From Bacteroidota bacterium (GTDB taxonomy: Bacteria; Bacteroidota; Rhodothermia; Rhodothermales; JABDKH01), in the NCBI GenBank assembly GCA_020437385.1, contig JAGQWL010000270.1, positions 1 to 33,819 of the forward strand: a stretch of 33,819 nt of DNA. Reading direction: 5' to 3'. Numbering within the stretch: the first letter of the stretch is position 1; each line of letters opens with the position of its first letter. The notes beneath the pieces are model-generated. The model did no database searches. It had not been told where the DNA came from and was given only the letters and a program-made list of their open reading frames with translations. This document shows positions 18,352 through 27,500 of this stretch, piece by piece. The translations under genes were made by a program, and so were the position numbers.

Positions 18352-18365
18352 GGGAGGCAGTCAAA

Positions 18366-18512
18366 ATGTCCGATCGAAAACCGTACGAGCAGAGCTATTA
18401 TCCTCCCGTCCCGACCCGGTTCACGCGCCACATGCGGACGAATCTGATCTGGCAGCTTTGGGAGTTCCTGATCCTGAACATCAAGGTGCTGCGGATGGTT
18501 CGTAAGCACTGA
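18366..18512 (+). CDS. 48-aa protein encoded directly behind the SQR-like gene
   Basis: This short gene reads ATG at 18366 to TGA at 18510-18512. GGGGAGG at 18351-18357 gives 8-nt spacing, the clearest ribosome-binding site in this part of the window. It starts 14 nt after the flavoprotein stop, so co-transcription is very likely. The product begins MSDRKPYEQSYYPPVPTRF, a Tyr/Pro-rich basic head. It is followed by a hydrophobic helix-like segment with three leucine/isoleucine faces and two Trp residues (about 26-44), and ends in a basic tail (RMVRKH). That shape suits a small monotopic or single-pass membrane protein. I do not recognise a named family. A role as a membrane anchor or accessory subunit of the flavoprotein is inferred from position only. 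Confidence 0.72.
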   Translation: MSDRKPYEQSYYPPVPTRFTRHMRTNLIWQLWEFLILNIKVLRMVRKH

Positions 18513-18600
18513 CAACGCGATGGGCCGGCGTCAGCGCGGCATTCCGCCGGAGGAACGATCGGTCGCGCGTTGGCCGAGGCAGGTGTGTGTCCGGCGCCGG

Positions 18601-19170
18601 TCAGCTGAAGTCGCGAAAGCCGAAGTAGTGCAGCACGTACTTCATCTTCATTGCCTTCGCTTTTCCGAAGCCGGGCAGTTCAAGCAGGCGCTTCTGGATC
18701 GTCGCGAAGTCGGCGTCGTCGTTCCAGAGCCTCAAGGCATCACCGTCGTATTTGCTGGTGATCACTCCGCAAACCTCCTGCGTGTAATCTGCCATCTTGT
18801 TCACGAATCGATGAACGGCAGGCGCCTGCGAAAACACCTCTTTCAGTTTATCCGGTTTCATCCGGGCGATCTTCTTCAGGTCGAGGTGCCCGAGTCGATC
18901 GTAGAGGCGCTTCGGACCCGTGAAGGCGTACTCGGCCCGGACCCGCTGATCGTACAGGAGACCCAGAAGGGCGGCAGACGGATTTTCGCGGATGAACTGG
19001 TCTTCGTCAGGCTCGCCCGTCAAGGTGCCTTCGTCCCGAAATCGATCCAGCATGCGTGCGAGACCGCCCTCCAGTTCGCTGTGGTCGAGTTCGGTAACCG
19101 TGATCCTGCCGGATGACTTCGAGCTTGTCGCCTTCGTCCGCTGCTTGCCGGTGCCCGCCTTGTCGTTCAT
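18601..19170 (-). CDS. HhH-GPD-type base-excision DNA repair family protein
   Basis: The 189-aa product is read from the ATG at 19170; a TTG four codons upstream is the alternative. After a basic, Ser/Lys-rich N-terminal tail (about 1-22), the core begins ENPSAALLGLLYDQRVRAEYAF, like the helical start of HhH-GPD glycosylases. Near 165-173 is a helix-hairpin-helix LPGFGKAKA that binds the DNA backbone. The size and the 'LLYDQ...AF.GP..L..RLG' pattern resemble the uncharacterised HhH-GPD family TIGR03252. The usual catalytic Lys/Asp of EndoIII/OGG could not be placed with confidence and there is no Fe-S Cys cluster, so substrate and even glycosylase activity remain open. It is convergent with the 48-aa gene and lies 33 nt beyond the cysS stop on the same strand. 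Confidence 0.75.
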   Translation of the reverse strand: MNDKAGTGKQRTKATSSKSSGRITVTELDHSELEGGLARMLDRFRDEGTLTGEPDEDQFIRENPSAALLGLLYDQRVRAEYAFTGPKRLYDRLGHLDLKKIARMKPDKLKEVFSQAPAVHRFVNKMADYTQEVCGVITSKYDGDALRLWNDDADFATIQKRLLELPGFGKAKAMKMKYVLHYFGFRDFS

Positions 19171-19203
19171 CTGTCGTAGCAACTATTCAGTTCTGGTAGA
19201 AGG

Positions 19204-20715
19204 TCACGAGTCGATCTTTCGTCGCCAGGTGACACCCTCGGCGGTATCCATGACCTCGACGCCCATTGCGCCCAGCTCGTCCCGAATCTGGTCGGCGCGG
19301 GCCCAGTCCCTGGACGCACGGGCGACCGCTCGTTCTGAAAGCAACGTCTCGACAGCCGCGGCCAGCGATGCGTCATCGGCCGGGTCCGGCGCGATCGGCC
19401 TTCCGATAATACCGAGCAGCGATTCAACGTGTCCCAGCCAGTCCTTCGCCGTCTCAACGTCGTCTGACCCGAGCGTGTCGCGTTTTGCCATCACGCGCTT
19501 GACGCCTTCCAGAACAGCCGCGATCGCTTCCGGCGTGTTTAAATCGTCCAGCATGGCGTCCAACATGCGCGCGGAGAGATCATCGAGCACAAGCGGCTCC
19601 ACGGTTTTATCGGTCGCTTCGGTTTCCGACACGTTGTCCAGCAGGTCTCGTATCTCACGGAGCCGCTGCACGTGTCGGGTGTTGGCGCGCAGCGTGTCCA
19701 TTGTAAAGTTGTAGGGCTTGCGATAGTGCCCCGAGATCAACGTGAGTCGGAGCGCCATCGGGTCGACGCCCTTGCCGCCGTCCTCCTTCGACTCGATGAG
19801 GCCTTGAACCGTGAGGAAGTTGCCCTTGCTCTTGCTCATCTTCTCGCCTTCGACCTGCAGGAAGCGCGTGTGGACCCAGTGCCGGGCGAACTGCTTACCC
19901 GTAAGGCTCTCGGCCTGCGCGATCTCGCATTCGTGATGCGGGAAGATCAGGTCCTCGCCGCCGGCATGCAGATCAATCTCTTCACCAAGGTACTCGTTGG
20001 CCATCACCGAGCATTCGATGTGCCAACCCGGAAAGCCCCACCCCCACGGACTGAACCATTGCATCAGGTGTTTGTCGTCCTTCTTCCACAGCGCGAAGTC
20101 TCGCGGATCCTCCTTTGCGGAATCGACGACAAGCTCCCGCGACAACTCTGTCAGTTCGGCGGCGTCGCGGTTGCCCGACAACTTGCCATAGTCCGGGAAG
20201 GATGCCACACGAAAGTAGACGCCCTGGGTCGTTTCGTATGCGTGACCGGCGCTGATGAGCGACTGAACGGCCAGTATCTGCTGGCGGATGTGCTCCGTCG
20301 CACGCGGGCGCAATGTGGGCTCCTCGAGGTTCAGACGATCCCAATCGGCAATCAGGACGTTTGCATAGTGCCGCGCAAGGTCCCACACGTTCCCAAACGA
20401 CTCGCCCTCCTTGGAGCGTAGTGCCCGGGCCATTCGGTCTTCACCCTGCGAGTCCGCGACATCGTCGTCAGTCAGGTGGCCGACATCCGTAATGTTCGTG
20501 ACGTAATTGACCTTGAGGCCGATTGCCTGAGCGGTGCGCACGATCAGGTCCGAGGTCAGGAACGACCGGAAGTTTCCGATGTGCGCGTAGGAATAGACGG
20601 TCGGACCGCATGCGTACATCCGCAGTTTTCCGGGCTCGATCAGGTCCAGCGGCTCAACCCGGTTCGTCAGCGTATTGAAGAGTCTGAAATCCGAAGATGC
20701 TTTTTGCGGAAACAC
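19204..20715 (-). CDS. cysS: Cysteinyl-tRNA synthetase
   Basis: The 503-aa class I aminoacyl-tRNA synthetase charges tRNA-Cys in the cytoplasm. The start is a GTG at 20715, and no in-frame ATG gives a better N-terminus. Cys36 in YACGPTVYSYAHIGN begins the catalytic domain and supplies a zinc ligand. HIGN (45-48) is the family form of the HIGH motif. WHIECSVM (Cys235) and FPHHECE supply the other zinc ligands. EKMSKSKGN (KMSKS at 292-296) is the second ATP-binding signature. The C-terminal helical DALR-like region and small anticodon domain end in WRRKIDS. All hallmark residues are present and the length is typical. It lies 124 nt downstream of moaB on the same strand, with a strong inverted repeat in that gap. 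Confidence 0.97.
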   Translation of the reverse strand: MFPQKASSDFRLFNTLTNRVEPLDLIEPGKLRMYACGPTVYSYAHIGNFRSFLTSDLIVRTAQAIGLKVNYVTNITDVGHLTDDDVADSQGEDRMARALRSKEGESFGNVWDLARHYANVLIADWDRLNLEEPTLRPRATEHIRQQILAVQSLISAGHAYETTQGVYFRVASFPDYGKLSGNRDAAELTELSRELVVDSAKEDPRDFALWKKDDKHLMQWFSPWGWGFPGWHIECSVMANEYLGEEIDLHAGGEDLIFPHHECEIAQAESLTGKQFARHWVHTRFLQVEGEKMSKSKGNFLTVQGLIESKEDGGKGVDPMALRLTLISGHYRKPYNFTMDTLRANTRHVQRLREIRDLLDNVSETEATDKTVEPLVLDDLSARMLDAMLDDLNTPEAIAAVLEGVKRVMAKRDTLGSDDVETAKDWLGHVESLLGIIGRPIAPDPADDASLAAAVETLLSERAVARASRDWARADQIRDELGAMGVEVMDTAEGVTWRRKIDS

Positions 20716-20773
20716 AGGCCGGGTCGTTGATGCGAATGGTGGAGCGTGATGAATGGCTCAGAAGATAAGGACT

Positions 20774-20812
20774 CCCGGCATCATGCCGCGTAACGTGAAT
20801 GCTGATGCCGGG
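20774..20812. repeat. 10-bp perfect inverted repeat between moaB and cysS
   Basis: CCCGGCATCA (20774-20783) and TGATGCCGGG (20803-20812) are exact reverse complements separated by 19 nt. In the moaB-to-cysS direction it would fold soon after the moaB stop and about 60 nt before the cysS GTG. Only a weak pyrimidine stretch (TCCTTATCTTCT) follows, so it may be a poor terminator, an mRNA stabiliser or a leader structure for cysS. No T-box sequence motif was seen. Confidence 0.5.
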
Positions 20813-20839
20813 CAACGCCGCATCGGCAAATGGGCCCAC

Positions 20840-21349
20840 TCACGTCTTCTGCCGTAGGATCTCCCACACAAGATGCTTGAGCTGCGGCACGATCAGTCGT
20901 TCCATGGCAAGTCGAACAGCGTTTGTCGAGCCTGGCGTGAGGAAGACAATGGTGTCGCGGAACACGCCGGCTTCGGCCCTCGAGAGCATGGCGGCTGCGC
21001 CGATCTCCGAAAAGGACAGCACCCGAAAGATCTCACCGAACCCCGGAAGTCGCTTTTCGAACAACGGGACCAGCGTGTCCACCGTCGAGTCGCGCTTCGA
21101 AATTCCGGTCCCGCCGTTGAAGATGATCACGTCGGAGTTTGACGCGAGGATTTCCAGTGCGGACGTCAGTTGTTCGGGTTCGTCTTTGACGATCTGGTAC
21201 TCGGCCAGAGGGTGCCCCGCCGCTGTCAGGAGGTCGCGGACGAGTTTGCCACTCGTATCCGTATCAACGGTCCGGGTGTCGCTCACCGTGACCACTGAGC
21301 ACCGTACCGGCGTCTGCTTCGCCTGCTGTTCGTGTTCGTCGTAGCCCAT
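20840..21349 (-). CDS. moaB: Molybdopterin adenylyltransferase/MoaB-family protein
   Basis: The 169-aa product starts at the ATG at 21349, with a strong AAGGAGGAG at 21360-21368 (as read on the minus strand). The fold is the MoCF-binding (MoaB/Mog) domain. [17 protein letters not shown] near the N-terminus matches the family's SDxR...D.SG signature, and [19 protein letters not shown] is the conserved GGTG...RD molybdopterin-binding loop. [14 protein letters not shown] follows and contacts the phosphate. MoaB/Mog proteins act late in molybdenum-cofactor synthesis, adenylylating molybdopterin. Which of the two names applies cannot be decided from this sequence, and no other moa/moe gene is in the window. 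Its 5' 86 bases overlap the 3' end of yidD in a different frame. Confidence 0.92.
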   Translation of the reverse strand: MGYDEHEQQAKQTPVRCSVVTVSDTRTVDTDTSGKLVRDLLTAAGHPLAEYQIVKDEPEQLTSALEILASNSDVIIFNGGTGISKRDSTVDTLVPLFEKRLPGFGEIFRVLSFSEIGAAAMLSRAEAGVFRDTIVFLTPGSTNAVRLAMERLIVPQLKHLVWEILRQKT

Positions 21350-21692
21350 GATTTCGATTCTCCTCCTTCACGCGTTCCGTGTACCAGACGGGCGGATCGT
21401 AGCCGTGCCCACCCCAGGGGTTACACCGAAGGATCCGATGGACGCCGAGGATGATACCCTTGATCGCGCCGTACTGCCTGACTGCCTGGACAGCATACTC
21501 CGAACACGTCGGCGTGAAACGGCAGGTTGGTGGGAAGAACGGCGAGATCGCCAGTTGGTAGAATCGAATCAACCCCGTGACGACCAGCGCAGGTATTCTA
21601 AATATGATTCTAAGCGCGCGCGTCTGTCCACTCGCCTGTTCTTGAACTTGTCTCGAATTGAAGTCGCAGGCGCCTGCAGTGTTCCGATGCAA
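21264..21692 (-). CDS. yidD: Membrane protein insertion efficiency factor YidD
   Basis: The open frame is 142 aa from a TTG at 21692. The true start is uncertain because no in-frame ATG or GTG precedes the conserved core. The core is unmistakable: [27 protein letters not shown], then [27 protein letters not shown], with the three conserved cysteines. YidD is a small membrane-associated factor that assists YidC-dependent insertion. The family core is about 70-85 aa. Here about 30 extra residues follow the core within the 86-nt overlap with moaB and may have no function. Neighbouring genes rpmH, rnpA and yidC, often beside yidD, are absent. It probably forms an operon with moaB, with translational coupling to moaB's strong ribosome-binding site. 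Confidence 0.88.
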   Translation of the reverse strand: MHRNTAGACDFNSRQVQEQASGQTRALRIIFRIPALVVTGLIRFYQLAISPFFPPTCRFTPTCSEYAVQAVRQYGAIKGIILGVHRILRCNPWGGHGYDPPVWYTERVKEENRNHGLRRTRTAGEADAGTVLSGHGERHPDR

Positions 21693-21712
21693 CCGGCGTC
21701 CCGGTCCCGAAC

Positions 21713-22693
21713 CTACAGGTGCGGCAGGTCCCGTATCGTGCGTTCGCTGGAAACGTTGCCCGTATTCACCGTCGAGGCCGGCTCAAAGAGGAGCACGTGC
21801 ACCTCTTCGTCCGCAACCGGTCGGTGCTCGATTCCGCGCGGCACTACGATCGCCTGGCCTTTCCGGAGCGTCACCACGCCGGAGCGGAAGTGCAGTGCCA
21901 GCTCGCCGTCAAGAATCAGAAAGAGTTCGTCCTCGCTTTCGTGATGGTGCCAGTCGAACGCGCCCTTGAGCTTTGCCAGACGGACTTCCTGGCCGTTCAG
22001 TGAGGCGACGACGTGGGGTCGCCAGTAGTCGTGGATGGCGGTCAGCTTTTCAGAGAGGTTGAGTACCGGCGGAAGGAATTCGGCCGTTCGTGTTCCAGCC
22101 GGCCGGACAGGGCCAGCCTCGCGCTCGCCCGCCTCGTTTCGGCCGATGTAATGCAGTACCGGTGTCACGATCGACAGCACGGTCATGATGATGGATGCGA
22201 TACCCATCAGTCTGAGGAAAAGGTTCTCGGGAGGGTCGAACCAGATCAACGTGAGGATGATGCCTGTCAGCACGGCAGCAGTCACCCGATTGGCCGTCGG
22301 GACGGCCGCGAATCGGCGAGGGAGGTCGGCCAGTTCGAGCAGGGCCAGCAGTGCAAGCGCCGTGGCGACCACTGTTGCCGTCATGGTCGCGCGCCAGTAT
22401 TCGTCCGCGTTCATTTCGGACCAGATCCCGACAAGGACCAGCAACGTCGCGATCCATGCAATCGCAAAACCGAAACGGGACGGGACGAGAAATCTGCCGC
22501 GTTCAATTGCCGCGCCGCACGCGAGTGCCAGGATGCTCCCGCAGGAAACGGATAGCGAGGTAAGCAGGATCTTGACCTGGAGTTGTCCGAAATCGCCTGC
22601 CGCGAGTGCGAAGATCCCGATGAGGCCGCTGATGATCAGGGAGCCGATGAGGACGTACAGGGCGATCCTGCGCGTATTAAATTGCTGATCCAT
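21713..22693 (-). CDS. Membrane protein with C-terminal cupin domain (fusion)
   Basis: The 326-aa product starts at the ATG at 22693. Residues about 8-185 contain five or six hydrophobic membrane segments (for example [21 protein letters not shown] and [15 protein letters not shown]), a compact integral-membrane half. Residues about 205-326 form a complete cupin domain. [22 protein letters not shown] (His249-251, Glu256) is cupin motif 1, and [16 protein letters not shown] is motif 2 with the second metal-binding His. The cupin half closely resembles free-standing 115-120-aa cupins ending in '[13 protein letters not shown]', so this gene looks like a fusion of a membrane module with that cupin. 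Topology suggests a cytoplasmic or periplasmic cupin tethered to the inner membrane. Ligand and reaction are unknown. It is divergent from pyk and upstream of yidD-moaB on the same strand. Confidence 0.8.
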   Translation of the reverse strand: MDQQFNTRRIALYVLIGSLIISGLIGIFALAAGDFGQLQVKILLTSLSVSCGSILALACGAAIERGRFLVPSRFGFAIAWIATLLVLVGIWSEMNADEYWRATMTATVVATALALLALLELADLPRRFAAVPTANRVTAAVLTGIILTLIWFDPPENLFLRLMGIASIIMTVLSIVTPVLHYIGRNEAGEREAGPVRPAGTRTAEFLPPVLNLSEKLTAIHDYWRPHVVASLNGQEVRLAKLKGAFDWHHHESEDELFLILDGELALHFRSGVVTLRKGQAIVVPRGIEHRPVADEEVHVLLFEPASTVNTGNVSSERTIRDLPHL

Positions 22694-22890
22694 GTCGCGA
22701 AAGCTGTTTGGTGTTTACTGCGAACGCCGATAAGCAAATCGGTGCGAGGGCGGTTTGCAGCTTGTCGCCGGAGCCGATCCGATAAGTGCCGGGATGGCGG
22801 CTGAAAAGTGTCGCGCGCGCCGCCCGGATATCGATGCGCTGTCTGCCCCAACCTGCCGGCCGTTTGATGGTCGCGGTGCGCATCCGTACC

Positions 22891-22923
22891 TTTCACGACG
22901 GCTGACTTACGAATAATATACTT
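22891..22923 (+). promoter_or_regulatory. Possible promoter of pyk
   Basis: TATACTT at 22917-22923 lies 26 nt before the pyk ATG in an AT-rich patch (GAATAATATACTT), and TTTC at 22891-22894 precedes it by 22 nt. Shape and spacing fit the Bacteroidota pattern TTTG-N17-23-TAnnTTTG with two mismatches. The surrounding 256-bp divergent region (22694-22949) shows no other gene. Confidence 0.3.
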
Positions 22924-22949
22924 CCCACCGATTCCTCGTCAGAGCCCGA

Positions 22950-24443
22950 ATGACCCGTCGCACGAAGATCGTCTGTACCCTTGGCCCGTCCTCATCGGAT
23001 CGCGAGACGATCGCCCAGTTGATCGGAGCCGGCATGGATGTCGCCCGACTGAACTTTTCCCATGGCAGCCACAGCGGCCACGCGGAACGCATCACGATTA
23101 TCCGCGAAGAGGCCGCGCGCGCCGGCAAGGTTGTACCAATCTTGCAGGACCTGCAGGGCCCCAAGATCCGGACGGGTCCAGTGGAGAACGACATGGTGCT
23201 CATCCGCAAGGGAGAGCAGCTCATTCTGACCGCCGAGCAGATGGAGGTCGGCACGGCGGAGAAGATCCATGTCAGCTACGACTCGCTTGCCGAGGAGGTG
23301 AAGCCGGGCGGCCGCGTGCTGCTCGACGACGGACTGCTCGAACTCGAGATTCGCGAGGTTGTGGGCACCGATGTGATCACCGAGGTCATTGTCGGGGGGC
23401 CGTTGCGAAGCCGCAAGGGAGTCCATCTGCCGCTGATGCACAACTCGCGACCGTCGCTGACGCAGAAGGATCTCGACGACCTCGAATTTGGAATTTCGCA
23501 GGACGTCGACATCATCGCGCTCTCGTTTGTTCGAAGCGAGACCGACGTCGAGGCGGTTGTGTCGCGGGTAAGGGAGGCCGGGTGCCGCGCGACCGTCGTT
23601 GCCAAGATTGAGAAACCGGAGGCCGTCACACGCTTCGACAAAATCCTGCAGGTTGCCGACGGCATCATGGTCGCCCGCGGCGATCTCGGAATCGAGATGC
23701 CGCTCTCGCAGGTGCCGATCACGCAGAAGCGAATCATCAAGAAATGCCTGCAGGCCGCGAAGCCGGTTATCACCGCAACGCAGATGCTCGAGAGCATGAT
23801 GGACAACCCGCGGCCGACGCGTGCAGAGGTCTCGGATGTCGCGAACGCCGTTCTGGACGGCACCGACGCCGTCATGCTGTCAGGCGAGACGGCGGCAGGG
23901 AAGTACCCTGTCCAGACGGTCGAGGTGATGGCCCGCATCATCGTCGAGACCGAGAAGAACTACAACCTCGGCAAGGTCGATCACTACATCCGAACCGCGA
24001 CATCGGATTCCATCGTCACCGACTCGGTCAGCTTCACAGCGTTTGAGCTCGCCGAACACGTCGGCGCCAAGGCCATCGTGTGCCTGACTGCCAGTGGAAC
24101 CACCGCTCGCTCCATCGCCCGTCACCGGCCGGACATCCCCGTATACGCCTTCACGGATGATGATCATGTGGTCAGGCAATTAGCACTGCTCTGGGGAACA
24201 AAAGCATTTCAGATTCCTTTCCAGAAAGACACCGATTCGGGGGTCTGGACGGTCCATTCGCGTCTGCGCGAGGAAGGACTCGTTGAGGACGGAGACCTGA
24301 TCGTGATCACGGCGGGAATGCCCCTGCCCACGAAGGGTCGGACGAACATGGTCCATGTCAGTCGAATCGGTGCCCAGCTCTCTGCCACATCGGCATCGGA
24401 ATCGGCATCGGAATCGGCATCGGCATCGGAATCAAACGCCTGA
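22950..24443 (+). CDS. pyk: Pyruvate kinase
   Basis: The 497-aa enzyme transfers phosphate from phosphoenolpyruvate to ADP in the last step of glycolysis. The start is the ATG at 22950. Family signatures follow in order: TKIVCTLGPSS, MDVARLNFSHG, the B-domain around GGRVLLDDGLLEL, the active-site signature VAKIEKPEAV with the catalytic Lys, MVARGDLGIEM, ATQMLESM, and MLSGETAAGKYPV. The C-terminal allosteric domain includes VCLTASGTTARSIARHRP. After the normal end near ...NMVHVSRIG, about 20 residues of Ser-Ala-Ser-Glu repeats (TSASESASESASASES) are encoded by a hexamer tandem repeat. This tail is unusual for the family and has no expected catalytic role. The gene is probably led by its own promoter and precedes the SprE-like gene by 90 nt. 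Confidence 0.96.
   Translation: MTRRTKIVCTLGPSSSDRETIAQLIGAGMDVARLNFSHGSHSGHAERITIIREEAARAGKVVPILQDLQGPKIRTGPVENDMVLIRKGEQLILTAEQMEVGTAEKIHVSYDSLAEEVKPGGRVLLDDGLLELEIREVVGTDVITEVIVGGPLRSRKGVHLPLMHNSRPSLTQKDLDDLEFGISQDVDIIALSFVRSETDVEAVVSRVREAGCRATVVAKIEKPEAVTRFDKILQVADGIMVARGDLGIEMPLSQVPITQKRIIKKCLQAAKPVITATQMLESMMDNPRPTRAEVSDVANAVLDGTDAVMLSGETAAGKYPVQTVEVMARIIVETEKNYNLGKVDHYIRTATSDSIVTDSVSFTAFELAEHVGAKAIVCLTASGTTARSIARHRPDIPVYAFTDDDHVVRQLALLWGTKAFQIPFQKDTDSGVWTVHSRLREEGLVEDGDLIVITAGMPLPTKGRTNMVHVSRIGAQLSATSASESASESASASESNA
24389..24433 (+). repeat. Hexamer tandem repeat in the pyk 3' end
   Basis: Seven consecutive hexamers of ATCGGC or ATCGGA plus a partial ATC run from 24389 to 24433, in the order C-A-C-A-C-C-A at the last base. 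In the pyk frame they encode alternating Ser-Ala and Ser-Glu pairs. Gain or loss of units by slippage would change the tail by two residues without breaking the frame. Confidence 0.9.
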
Positions 24444-24533
24444 TCAAGCATCGCCCAATCGCTACGGTCTGAAATTATTGCCAAGGAAATCGCCGGAGCC
24501 GGGACGGCTTCCGCCGAACCGTCGACTGTCGCC

Positions 24534-27500
24534 ATGCGCCGAAACCGAATCCGACGCCACGTACCGTTCACGGCAGGTCTGCTGCTGGCCGCGCTGCTAT
24601 TCAGCGGATGCAGTTCGACCTCCTTCATCGGCGGCCGTTTCGACGACTTCACAGCTTTCTACAACACCTTCTATAACGCACGAAAGTCGTTTGACAAGGG
24701 CGAGAAGGGTGTCCTCGAACGGACCGGCCCCGTCGATCGCCAGATCTATCGCCCCATCTTCCCCGTCTACGAAACGGCTGCTCCGTCACGCGACTTCGAG
24801 GACGCGATCCGAAAAAGTGCGGACGTCCTGCGGGACCACGGAACGTCCAAATGGGTCGACGATGCGTTGCTGCTGATCGGGAAGTCGTACTTCTATCAGC
24901 AGAACTACTACGCGGCCGAGGAAAAATTCAACGAGGTCATCGCGCTCGAGACCGGGTTGCAGGACGAGGCACGATACTGGCTGGCGCGGACGCTGCTTTC
25001 CGCCAACTCCTATGAAGAGCTCAACGATCTTCTCGTCGTCACCTTCGAGCGTGAGCGATTGTCGAAGAAGTGGGCGGGCTATCTTCGCCTCGTTCAGGGC
25101 GAGCTGTATGTGCGCACAGGGCTGAAGGACGACGCGATCGGGCCATTGTCCCAGGGTGCGAAGTCTGTGAAGCAGAAACGCCTTTCGACGCGGGCCAGCT
25201 ACCTGCTGGGACAGATTCTGGAGTCGCTCGGAAACTATGACGAGGCGATCACTGCGTACAAACGATCGCTGCGCAAGAACTCGGACTTTGATCTTGTGTA
25301 CGCGGCCCAGGTCTCGATCATCCGGGCCGAAGCGGCAAACGGAGATGTCGAAACCGCGCTCAAGGATTTGCGGAAGATGGAGCGCGACGACAAGAACTTC
25401 CAGTCGATGGCTGACCTTCGGGCTGTGCGCGGCCGAATCCTCGCCGAGCACGGTCGCATCGACGAGGCCGAGAACGTCTTTCACGACGTCCTCCGCAGCG
25501 ACGATCGCATCACTCCTGAGGTGAAGGGTGAGATCCACTACCGGTTGGCGACCATCTATCGCGACGTGGATTCGGATTTCATGCTCGCCGCGGCGCACTT
25601 CGATACGGCCGCAACATCGTTGCAGTCGCTCATCGACAAGCGGAACTCCGATGCCCAGAAGTTTGGCTTTTCGGAACCGTTCGTACCCTGGGCCATCAGG
25701 GACGCTCGTGAAGAAAAGGACGTCTTCGGCACGTTCGCTCGCGAGGCGACCGACGTCGCCGAAATGGATTCGCTGCTCTATCTCGGTTCGCTCGATGAGG
25801 CGGCCTTCGAGGAACGGTTAGCGGAGATTCGCAAGCAACGTCGCGAAGAGCTTGCCGAGCTTGCGCGACAGCGCCAGGAGCAGCAGATCGAAACGCAGTT
25901 CCGAGGCGGTGCGGCGGCGGCCGCAGACCGGCAGCAGGATCTCCTCGCACAGAAGACCGGCGGAAGCGGCGCAGCTACGGCAACGGGTGCCGAGTCCGGC
26001 TTCCTCTACCACAAGGACCCGGCCCTCGTGCAGGAAGGACTCCGGAATTTCGTGCAGCGATGGGGCGAACGGCCGCCCGTCCCGGGGTGGCGCTTGAGCT
26101 CGAAGCTGATCGCGGCGGCATCGGCCGCAAAGGCGTCCGGCGAACCGGACAAGAATCTGCTGGCCGCAAAGCAGGCGGCGGGCAATCTGCTTGGCACCGA
26201 CTCTTTCGGGGCCGAGTTTGACGACCTCGATATCTCCCAGATTCCCCGAACCGAAACGGCTCGCGAGGGGATGCGCACGAAACGGGCCGAGGCCCGCTAT
26301 CGCGTGGGTACCGTGCTCTTTCTCGCCATGGATCGTCCGGATTCCGCGGCTGCCTGGTTTCGTACGGTCATCACGGAGGATCCGGACGAGCCAATCGCTC
26401 CAAATGCCTACTACGCCCTTGCCGAGGTGAATCGGGCACTCGGCGACGAGGGCCGGGCGGACGAACTGATGCGGGCTCTCGCGGAAAAGTACCCGGAAGA
26501 ACGCAAGGCATTCATCGTGCAGGACGAAGTTGCCGATGACACGGATCAGGAGGGGATCGAGGAGCGGTACGCCGATCTCTATGACCAATGGCAAGCAGGG
26601 TCCTTCCGGGACGCTGCCGGCGGGCTGGTGGCGCTCGCACACGATGCGGACCCCACGGCCAGGAACGGCGCGGCAACGATTGGCCAGCCAACGAATGGCC
26701 AGCCAACGAATGGCGCCGCATCGAAAGGACCGGCAGCGAATGTTCCGGGATCGGATGTGGACGACGCGGCCAAAGCCCTGTTTGCGGCCGGAAACGTGCT
26801 GATCGACTGGGCCACGACGGATGGCCGAAGCACGGATGAGCCCGTAGAACTCGCCATGACGGATTCTACAGCCATCTGGCTTGGAGTTGCGAAAGTGGAT
26901 TCGGCGGCGACGCGTCCTGTCTTGCCCGAAGATGTTGCGGCTCCGGCGGATTCGAACGTCGTGTCAGGGCAGTCGTCGGCGGCGCCTGACTCAGTCCAGG
27001 CTCAAACGGCAAGTGCGGTGATGGACACGACAGCTGTGCCGGAGGTGCGCGATATTCCGGAACGGTCCGCTGAGGCCGAGAACGGCCTTCCGGCCGATTC
27101 ACTCGGAAGCACCGTTGTGGCCGGGACGGACTCGACGATGTCGGCTGCCGGCACCGTACTTCCGGACGGGATGAGCCTTGTCGGCGTGTCGCCGGAGGCG
27201 ATCCTGAGTGCCGTGTCGTCCAAGTTCGGTCGAACGGATTACGCAGCCGCGGCGGCGAAGCAGCTTGAGGCGGTGAAGGAGATTCGCGCACGCAAGAAGG
27301 CGGTCAGGGATTCGCTCGCGGCCGTCGAAGCGGCGAGGTTGGACTCGATTCGGGCAGCGAACCCCGTCCCGGCGGCAGATTCGCTCGGTGTTGCCGCGAA
27401 TGCGGCTCCGGACAGCGTCCTGGCGGGAGGATTGCCGGACGGCCCCCCGGCGCCAGATACCACTGGCACGGAGGCCGTGAAGCAGCCCCCGACTCCATCG

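Noticed and set aside
18535-18563. Possible terminator between the convergent 48-aa gene and HhH-GPD gene (CCGGCG/CGCCGG)
   Set aside because: It has only a 6-bp stem with a 14-nt loop and no T-run on either strand.
24389-24433. CRISPR-like or phase-variation switch
   Set aside because: The units are six bases and directly adjacent, with no spacers. Changes keep the frame, so on/off switching is not expected.
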